From positions 1,245 through 45,132 of the forward strand of contig MGDP01000132.1 of the NCBI GenBank assembly GCA_001790955.1: DNA of 43,888 nucleotides. The letters are read 5' to 3'. Positions 28,772-36,590 of this stretch are shown here, piece after piece. A model generated the notes under the pieces. The model had not been told where the DNA came from. It saw only the letters and a list, made by a program, of their open reading frames with translations, and searched no databases. The position numbers and the translations under genes were made by a program. Source of the stretch: Candidatus Tectomicrobia bacterium RIFCSPLOWO2_12_FULL_69_37 (GTDB lineage Bacteria; UBA8248). Position 1 is the stretch's first letter, and every line of letters begins with the position of its first letter.

Positions 28772-30481
28772 CTAGTTGTCCGGCAAGGCGCTGAGCTTGC
28801 CGCTGAGGGCGCGCTTGCGGTCGTCGCGGACGATCATGTCCTTGGTCGCCGCGCCGGCGGGCACCATCGGGAAGACGAGCTCGTCCGGGTCCACCACCAC
28901 GTCGAGGATGAAGGGCCCGGGGGTCTCGATCATCTTCCGGATGGCGGGGCGCAGCTCCACGTAGTCGGGCGAGACCTCGAGGCCCACCTCGCTGAAGCGG
29001 CGGTCCATGAAGAGATCCTGCCACTGGCGGACCATGCCCAGGGAGTAGTTGTTCAGGAGGAAGACCTTGACCGGAACGCCGTACTGCATCGCCGTGGCCA
29101 GCTCCTGCATGACCATCTGGAAGCTCCCGTCCCCGGCGATGTCGATGGCCAGCTTCTCGGGCCGCGCGAGGGCGGCCCCGATGGCGGCCGGGAAGCCGAA
29201 GCCCATGGTGCCGAGCCCCCCCGAGGAGATGAACTGGCGGGGGAAGGTGAAGTTATAGTACTGGGCCGCCCACATCTGGTGCTGGCCCACCTCGGTGGTG
29301 ATGATAGCCCGATCGCCCGCCTCCTGGCTCAGGGTGAGGATGGCCTCCTGGGGCTTGATGGGCGAGCTCTGGGAGTCGAAGAGGAGGGGGAAGTCCGCCT
29401 TCAGCTTCTCCACCCGCTTGCGCCAGAGGGGGCGCTTCTGGGCCTTGACGAGCTTGTTGAGCTCGTGGAGCACGAGGCGCGCGTCGCCCACCACGGGGAT
29501 GTCGGCCTGCTTGTTCTTGCCGATGGCCGTGGGGTCGATGTCGATGTGGACGACCTTGGCCCGGGTGGCGAACTCCGAGACCTTGCCCGTCACCCGGTCG
29601 TCGAAGCGGGCCCCGACGGCGAGGAGAAGGTCGCACTCGCAGACGGCGTAGTTGGCGTAGGCCGTTCCGTGCATCCCCAGCATGCCGAGGGAGAGCTCGT
29701 GCGCGCTCGGGAAGGAGCCCGCCCCCAGCAAGGTGAAGGTGACGGGAATGTCGGCCGTCTCGGCGAGCTTGAGGAGCTCGGCGTGGGCCTCGGCGTGGAT
29801 GGCCCCGCCGCCCACGTAGAGGATGGGCTGCTTCGCCTCGGCGATGGCCGCCGCCACGCGCTCGATCTGGCGCGGGTGGCCCCGGGTGGTGGGCTTGTAG
29901 CCCCGGATATCCGGCTCCTCGGGAACCTCGAAGGCTGCCTCGCCCAGGATGACGTCCTTGGGGAGGTCCACGAGGACGGGTCCGGGCCGCCCTGTGCGGG
30001 CGATGTAGAAGGCCTCCTGGAGGACCCGGGGGAGGTCGTCGGTCTTCTTCACGAGGTAGCTGTGCTTGGTGACGGTGCGGGTCATCCCCACGATGTCGGC
30101 TTCCTGGAAGGCGTCGTTGCCCACCATGGCGGTCGAAACCTGACCCGTCAGGCAGACGATGGGGATGGAGTCCATGTAGGCGTCGGTGATGCCGGTGATG
30201 AGGTTGGTGGCCCCCGGCCCCGAGGTGACGAGGCAGACCCCCACGGTGCCGCTGGCGCGGGCGTAGCCCTCGGCCATGTGGGCGGCGCACTGCTCGTGGC
30301 GGGTGAGGATGTGCCGGATCTGGGAGCGCTTGAGGAAGAGATCCAGCAGAGTGAGGAGGATGGCCCCCGGATGGCCGAAGATGTATTTCACCCCCTCGCG
30401 CTCGAGGCTGCGGTAGATGATCTCGGCGCCGGAGATCTTGGACGACTTGATGGGGATGGGGCGCTTCGCTCTGGTGCTCAA
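28772..30481 (-). CDS. Acetolactate synthase large subunit paralog, divergent
   Basis: LTRHEQCAAHMAEGYARASG, GDGSFQMVMQELATAMQYG, GMVRQWQDLF; GGAGGA 8 nt before TTG start; lacks about 17 residues after SPDYV relative to the neighbour. Confidence 0.9.
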   Translation of the reverse strand: MSTRAKRPIPIKSSKISGAEIIYRSLEREGVKYIFGHPGAILLTLLDLFLKRSQIRHILTRHEQCAAHMAEGYARASGTVGVCLVTSGPGATNLITGITDAYMDSIPIVCLTGQVSTAMVGNDAFQEADIVGMTRTVTKHSYLVKKTDDLPRVLQEAFYIARTGRPGPVLVDLPKDVILGEAAFEVPEEPDIRGYKPTTRGHPRQIERVAAAIAEAKQPILYVGGGAIHAEAHAELLKLAETADIPVTFTLLGAGSFPSAHELSLGMLGMHGTAYANYAVCECDLLLAVGARFDDRVTGKVSEFATRAKVVHIDIDPTAIGKNKQADIPVVGDARLVLHELNKLVKAQKRPLWRKRVEKLKADFPLLFDSQSSPIKPQEAILTLSQEAGDRAIITTEVGQHQMWAAQYYNFTFPRQFISSGGLGTMGFGFPAAIGAALARPEKLAIDIAGDGSFQMVMQELATAMQYGVPVKVFLLNNYSLGMVRQWQDLFMDRRFSEVGLEVSPDYVELRPAIRKMIETPGPFILDVVVDPDELVFPMVPAGAATKDMIVRDDRKRALSGKLSALPDN

Positions 30482-30734
30482 GGCCGTTTCCTCCACGTCC
30501 GGGCCCGGGGGACCCTGGGGACGTCGGGGTGAATCCGCTGTGGAACCGTTCCGGTGCGCTAGGGGATGATCAGGGGACGGAGCGCAGCCACACTCCATCC
30601 CCTCCCTACGATCGACCCCCAAACCCTCGAAACGGCCTTCGGATCCATGTGGCCTTGATCCTTCCGGAAAGAGAAAACCCGCCGCAAGAGGGTGTCGCGC
30701 ACGCCCCCCCCAGGGCGGCCTTCACAGGCATAAA

Positions 30735-30763
30735 ATCCTACATCTCAGGGGGATGGCGGTCAA
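30735..30763 (-). promoter_or_regulatory. Sigma-70 promoter of the ilvB-ilvB-ilvN-ilvN operon
   Basis: TTGACC-N17-TAGGAT on minus strand, about 250 nt upstream of TTG start. Confidence 0.5.
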
Positions 30764-30808
30764 GGCCCCCCTCCCTGCGTGAACTTTTCGGACCGCTGGG
30801 CCAGGACT

Positions 30809-31003
30809 TTAGGCCTTGGCCAAGTGTTGCATCCGATCCTTGAGGGCCAGCTTCTGCTTCTTGAGCGCCTTGATCGCAAGTTCTTCCTCGGGGGTGGGGA
30901 ATCGGACGCTCTCCAGGCGGCTGAGCTTCTCGTCCAATTCGTGGTGCTCGGCCTTGAGGCGGCTGATTTCGTCGATAGCCCCTGGCATCTGGCCGGACTG
31001 CAT
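30809..31003 (-). CDS. DUF465/YdcH-like small protein
   Basis: EISRLKAEHHELDEKLSRLESVRFPTPEEELAIKALKKQKLALKDRMQHL. Confidence 0.8.
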   Translation of the reverse strand: MQSGQMPGAIDEISRLKAEHHELDEKLSRLESVRFPTPEEELAIKALKKQKLALKDRMQHLAKA

Positions 31004-31099
31004 GCTGCACCCTCCCATGAAAGGAAGACCGTCATGGCGGCGGGCTGGGAATAGCCGCCGCAATTAAACAGGGGAGATTTCGTCACTCCTGGTCTGAAA

Positions 31100-31843
31100 C
31101 TAAGTCAAAGATGGGCCGTGGTCAACACCCGGGGGAGCCCCCCACTGGGTCATGGCCCGGGGCTCCCGCCCGTAGCGGGGCTCGAGGCCGGGCGGGGCAG
31201 GAGGCTCCCGGCGCATGAGGGCCTCCCGGGCCAGGCGGGCAACGGCCGGAGCCGCTGTCGAGAGCGCTACGTGCGAAACCCCCACCCAGGCGGCCCAGGC
31301 GGGAGGGAGCGCCGCGTCCGAGCCGACGGCCAGGGTCCGCCCTCGGGGAAGGGCGATGCGCGAGGGCTCCGCCACTCCATCCTCGCCCTCCCGGCGGGGG
31401 AGGCCCCCGGGCGCTTGAGGGGCCTCGAAACGCGCCCAGAAGAGCTCCCCTTGGCGGGCGTCCCGGAAAGGGAGAATCCACTCGGGCGGCTCTCCCTTCG
31501 GGCGGAGGCGCCAGGCCAACAGCGCGAGGGCCTCCAGGGAGGAGACGCTGTAGAGCGGGATTCCCAGGGCGAGGGAGAGGCCCTTGGCGGTGGAGAGGCC
31601 GATCCGCAACCCCGTGAAGGTGCCCGGGCCGGTGGCCGCGCCCACGGCGGCGAGGTCCTCCCGCCGGACGCCCGCCTCGCGGAGCAGGAGGTCCAGCGCG
31701 GGCATGAGGGCGCGCGAGCTGCGGGCGCCCGCATCGAGCGCCCGCCCGGCGAGGGTCTCGCCCTCCCGCTCGAGGAGGGCCAGCCCGCCGGCCGCCCCGG
31801 ACGTGTCGATCCCCAGGATCCAGGCGCGGCCGCCGGAGGGCAT
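31100..31843 (-). CDS. tsaB: tRNA threonylcarbamoyladenosine biosynthesis protein TsaB
   Basis: ILGIDTSGAAGGLAL, GPGTFTGLRIGLSTAKGLSLAL. Confidence 0.9.
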   Translation of the reverse strand: MPSGGRAWILGIDTSGAAGGLALLEREGETLAGRALDAGARSSRALMPALDLLLREAGVRREDLAAVGAATGPGTFTGLRIGLSTAKGLSLALGIPLYSVSSLEALALLAWRLRPKGEPPEWILPFRDARQGELFWARFEAPQAPGGLPRREGEDGVAEPSRIALPRGRTLAVGSDAALPPAWAAWVGVSHVALSTAAPAVARLAREALMRREPPAPPGLEPRYGREPRAMTQWGAPPGVDHGPSLT

Positions 31844-31847
31844 GGGC

Positions 31848-32792
31848 TCAGCGGGCTCCGGGCTGCTGGGAGAGGTAGAAGGCCAGCCGCTCGAGCTCGC
31901 TCCCGAGCTCCACGGTCTGCACCTTGATGTGGGGGGGGGCGGTGATCTGGGTGGGTGCGAAGTTGAGGATGCCCTTCACTCCCGCCTCGACGAGCCGGTT
32001 CGCCACCGTCTGGGCGCTCTCGCTCGGCACGGCCACGATGCCGATGCGGATGTCCATCGCGCGGATCACCTTCGCGAGCTCCTCCATCGGCCGCACGGGC
32101 GGCCAGCCGGGTTTGAGGGGGGCGACCTGATCCGGGAACTTGTCGAAGACCGCGTCGATGGTGAAGCCGTGGGCGAGGAACCCCCGGTAGGAGAGCAGCG
32201 CCAGCCCCAGGTTGCCCGCCCCCACGAGGGCCACCTTCCAGACCCGGGTGACACCCAGGATGGTCCGGAGGTTCGCCTTGAGGTCGCGGACCTCGTAACC
32301 CTTGCCCCGGACCCCGAACTCGCCGAAGTAGGCGAGGTCCTTCCGGATCTTGGCCGGGTTCAGCCCGCAGCGGCGCGCCAGCTCGGCCGAGGAGACGACG
32401 CGGCTCCCTTCCTCTTCCAGGCGGTTGAGCACCCGTGCGTAGGTGGAGAGGCGGCCGACCGTGACGGCGGGGATCCTCGCCTTCGGGTCTCGCAGGCGCC
32501 GGAGAATCTCCATAAGCTCGGGGAAGGGGAATCCCCTCCGCCGCGTGGCCGCCGGAGGGGCGCCGAAGTCCTCGGCGACCTGGGCCTCGCTCAGGCCCGC
32601 GCGGCGCGCAAGCTCCGCCACGGGGACGTGGGAGGGCCTTTCTTTTTCGAGGGTCCGGGCGGCGGCGGCGTAGAGGGCGAGGCGCTCGTGGAGGTCGGGG
32701 GGAGGCTTCCGGCCGGAGCGGGGGCTCGCGGAGGGAGCGGGCGTTCCTTGCCCCGAGGGAGCCGGGCGCGCCGCTTTCCGCTTGCCAGCCAT
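31848..32792 (-). CDS. rex: Redox-sensing repressor Rex with extra N-terminal winged-helix-like domain
   Basis: Canonical Rex from residue ~107: IRKDLAYFGEFGVRGKGYEV, VGAGNLGLALLSY, GILNFAP; extra ~100 residues resemble the Rex winged helix. Confidence 0.92.
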   Translation of the reverse strand: MAGKRKAARPAPSGQGTPAPSASPRSGRKPPPDLHERLALYAAAARTLEKERPSHVPVAELARRAGLSEAQVAEDFGAPPAATRRRGFPFPELMEILRRLRDPKARIPAVTVGRLSTYARVLNRLEEEGSRVVSSAELARRCGLNPAKIRKDLAYFGEFGVRGKGYEVRDLKANLRTILGVTRVWKVALVGAGNLGLALLSYRGFLAHGFTIDAVFDKFPDQVAPLKPGWPPVRPMEELAKVIRAMDIRIGIVAVPSESAQTVANRLVEAGVKGILNFAPTQITAPPHIKVQTVELGSELERLAFYLSQQPGAR

Positions 32793-32858
32793 GGGGGTAG
32801 CCGCCGGCGGGAGGCGGGTGGAGGCGGTGGCCGCCTCCCCCCGCTCCTCAGAAACCGC

Positions 32859-33188
32859 CTATCCGAGGATGATGATGAGGCAGATGACGAAGGTGTAGAT
32901 GACCAGCGACTCGATGAGGGCGAGGCCGATGATCATCGAGACGCGCAGATCGCCGCCCGCGCCGGGGTTGCGGGCCGTTCCCTCGAGGGCGGCCGCGATG
33001 GTGCGCCCCTGGGAGACGGCGCCCGCGGCCGCCGCGATGGCCAGGGCGAAGGAGGAGGAGATGATCCTCCACTTGAGGACCTCGCCGCTGGCGCCTCCGG
33101 GGGCGGCGGCCGCTGCGGCCGCGAGGGCGTCGGTGGCCAGGGCCGCCAGGGCGGTGAGGGCGAGACCGAGAGTCGTCAGCCGTTTCAT
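32859..33188 (-). CDS. atpE: F0F1 ATP synthase subunit c with N-terminal signal-like extension
   Basis: AVSQGRTIAAALEGTARNPGAGGDLRVSMIIGLALIESLVIYTFVI. Confidence 0.92.
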   Translation of the reverse strand: MKRLTTLGLALTALAALATDALAAAAAAAPGGASGEVLKWRIISSSFALAIAAAAGAVSQGRTIAAALEGTARNPGAGGDLRVSMIIGLALIESLVIYTFVICLIIILG

Positions 33189-33230
33189 TCGCTTCTTCTC
33201 CTTGTTCAGGTTTTCGGCCGGGCGCCGATT

Positions 33231-33947
33231 CTAATGGGCGTGAGCGGCCTCGTGCCCATGCTCGTCGTGTTCGTGGCCTTCCAGCGAACCGGCGATGTAT
33301 ATCATGGTCAGGAGGACGAAAACAAAGGCCTGGATGAAGCTTCCGAAGATCGCGAACATCTGCATGGCCCAGGGGAGGGGGAGGTATACCTGCAGGCAAA
33401 GCAGCATGAGGACGGCGAGGACGAGGTCCTCCCCCGTGATGTTGCCGAAGAGGCGCAGCGTCAGGGAGAGGGGCCGGGCGAAATGGGAGATGAGCTCGAT
33501 CGGCACCATCAGGGGGGCCAGCCAGATGATGGGGCCCGTGAAGTGCTTGAGGTAGCCCCAGCCGCTCTGCTTGAAGCCGACGTAGTGGGTGGCCAGGAAG
33601 ACGGTGAGGGCGCAGCCGATGTTGGTGTTGATGTTGCTCGTGGGCGACATGAAGCCGGGCAGGATGCCCATCACGTTGCTCAAGAAGAGATAGACACCCA
33701 GGGTGAAGACGAGGGGGAAGTAGGGCCTCCCCGCGGGCCCGAGCGTGCCTTCCATGAAGGAGGCGACGGCCTCGAAGAGGGTCTCGAAGACGTTCTGCCC
33801 GCCGTAGGGGATGGTCTGGAGCGCCCGGGTGACAAGCAGCGAGGCGGCAATGAGGAACGCCATCACCACCCAGGTGTAGAGGACGTTCGGGTACTCGCCG
33901 AAGCCCGGGATGAAGCCGAGGTAGAGATAGGGGTGGAATTTTTCCAT
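33231..33947 (-). CDS. atpB: F0F1 ATP synthase subunit a
   Basis: ELISHFARPLSLTLRLFGNITGEDLVL and FGSFIQAFVFVLLTMIYIAG. Confidence 0.94.
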   Translation of the reverse strand: MEKFHPYLYLGFIPGFGEYPNVLYTWVVMAFLIAASLLVTRALQTIPYGGQNVFETLFEAVASFMEGTLGPAGRPYFPLVFTLGVYLFLSNVMGILPGFMSPTSNINTNIGCALTVFLATHYVGFKQSGWGYLKHFTGPIIWLAPLMVPIELISHFARPLSLTLRLFGNITGEDLVLAVLMLLCLQVYLPLPWAMQMFAIFGSFIQAFVFVLLTMIYIAGSLEGHEHDEHGHEAAHAH

Positions 33948-33950
33948 TCG

Positions 33951-34370
33951 CTAGATCCCCGCCGAGGCCGCCTTCCCGCTCCGGCGCAGGGCGGCGGCGG
34001 CCCCGTGGAGCGAGATGGCCATGAGGGGGACCGACAGCCCCGCAGCCACGCCCACCACGGACGCCTTCAGCCAGACGACAGCCGCCGCGACAGCGGCCAG
34101 CAGGCCGATGAAGCGGGCGCCGTAGAGCGCGTGGTGCCACCAGCGGGGGCGGCCAGCCCCTCTTTGGAACATCCGGGCGACGTAGAGGTCCAGGCAGCGG
34201 AAGTTCCCCAGGGCGAGCGCGCCTCCGAGGCCCAGGCCCCAGGCCTGGCCGGCGGGGAGCAGCCCCGCCGCCGCCAGCGTCAGCGCCCCCAGGAGGATCC
34301 AGCCGAGCCTTTCAATGCGCTTGAGCGTCCGCTGGGGCTCCGGGCCCGGGGAGAAGCGATGCCGTTCCAC
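33951..34370 (-). CDS. ATP synthase subunit I family protein
   Basis: Four hydrophobic segments, GGALALGNFRCLDLYV, immediately upstream of atpB. Confidence 0.7.
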   Translation of the reverse strand: MERHRFSPGPEPQRTLKRIERLGWILLGALTLAAAGLLPAGQAWGLGLGGALALGNFRCLDLYVARMFQRGAGRPRWWHHALYGARFIGLLAAVAAAVVWLKASVVGVAAGLSVPLMAISLHGAAAALRRSGKAASAGI

Positions 34371-34631
34371 TCAGCGCGCGCTCCTGAGAATTTCCATGAA
34401 TGCGGCGGCGAACCCGAGGGCCATGCCCGCCACCATCGCCCAGGGGTAGGAGCCGAGAAGCTTGTCCGCCCCGTAGCCCAACGCCCCCCCCACCAGGGGG
34501 GCGGTCACGAAGTTCCACCCCAGCGAGGCGGCCCGCAGCTGGCGAAGACGCTCGGCAACCTTCCCGCCCGGGGGGGCGCCGGAGCCCTTGGGAGTGGGGG
34601 CTGGGTCGTCCGGGGGGATGCGAGAGGTCAC
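34371..34631 (-). CDS. AtpZ/AtpI-like F0F1 accessory membrane protein
   Basis: LGWNFVTAPLVGGALGYGADKLLGSYPWAMVAGMALGFAAAFMEILR. Confidence 0.8.
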   Translation of the reverse strand: MTSRIPPDDPAPTPKGSGAPPGGKVAERLRQLRAASLGWNFVTAPLVGGALGYGADKLLGSYPWAMVAGMALGFAAAFMEILRSAR

Positions 34632-34676
34632 GGAGAAGCCTCCACTCGCTCCGCCAGGCCATCGTTACGGGGGCGC

Positions 34677-34705
34677 AACCTACCAACCCCTTCCCAGAGT
34701 GTCAA
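34677..34705 (-). promoter_or_regulatory. Sigma-70 promoter of the atpZ-atpI-atpB-atpE-rex-tsaB cluster
   Basis: TTGACA-N17-TAGGTT on minus strand, 46 nt from atpZ start. Confidence 0.65.
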
Positions 34706-35020
34706 GGCGAAAGCGGCAGGAGGGGAAAACCCTTTGCGGAACGGCGGAGTCGCGGGCCCGGCGGCGTCGGGAGAGGGGGGTCGGCGCCGCCTTCCGCTGG
34801 GTGGCTGGGGGGCGGCGGCCCCGGCACTCCCCGAGGTGCCTTGAGGCCGATGGCATCTTGCCGCCGAAAAATAGATGCTTCCTTGACGATCCTGCCGAGG
34901 ATTAAGCCGGCTTCATGGCGCACGGCATTGGCTCGAAGTTTGCTTTTTCTAGATGCAGCCGATCGGGGCGAGCGGATATCGATTCGAGGAAAATTTGCAT
35001 AAATAATTGATAAATTGTGC

Positions 35021-35036
35021 GATTAAAATTTTAATC
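35021..35036. promoter_or_regulatory. 16-bp perfect palindrome GATTAAAATTTTAATC, candidate operator/UAS
   Basis: Perfect self-complementarity inside an AT-rich intergenic island. Confidence 0.5.
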
Positions 35037-35080
35037 AAAAGAAAACATCGGCTGAATGAAAAATCGTTGAAGCCATTTTT

Positions 35081-35112
35081 TTGACATCCTATGGGCGAAA
35101 ACGTGCTATATT
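35081..35112 (+). promoter_or_regulatory. Candidate promoter for sigma-54 activator 1
   Basis: TTGACA at 35081 and extended -10 TGCTATATT ending 35112; 20-nt spacer is longer than ideal. Confidence 0.4.
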
Positions 35113-35173
35113 CGGAATACCAGGAGGTTGGCTGTATTGTTGTTAATATTATAATTTGGAGGTCGACCGGTCG

Positions 35174-36568
<1,395 letters not shown>

Positions 36569-36590
36569 GCGCCGCGGGCGGGAGGCTGTC

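Noticed and set aside
27162-28775. 537-aa plus-strand ORF antisense to ilvB
   Set aside because: Mirror reading of a conserved enzyme gene in GC-rich DNA
31584-34844. 1086-aa plus-strand ORF antisense to rex/atp genes
   Set aside because: Low-complexity E/G/R-rich translation with no motif, opposite to well-supported genes; GC-driven shadow ORF
35156-35173. TTG start at 35156 for sigma-54 activator 1
   Set aside because: ATG at 35174 has a GGAGG at workable distance; the TTG would overlap the SD and promoter-like DNA
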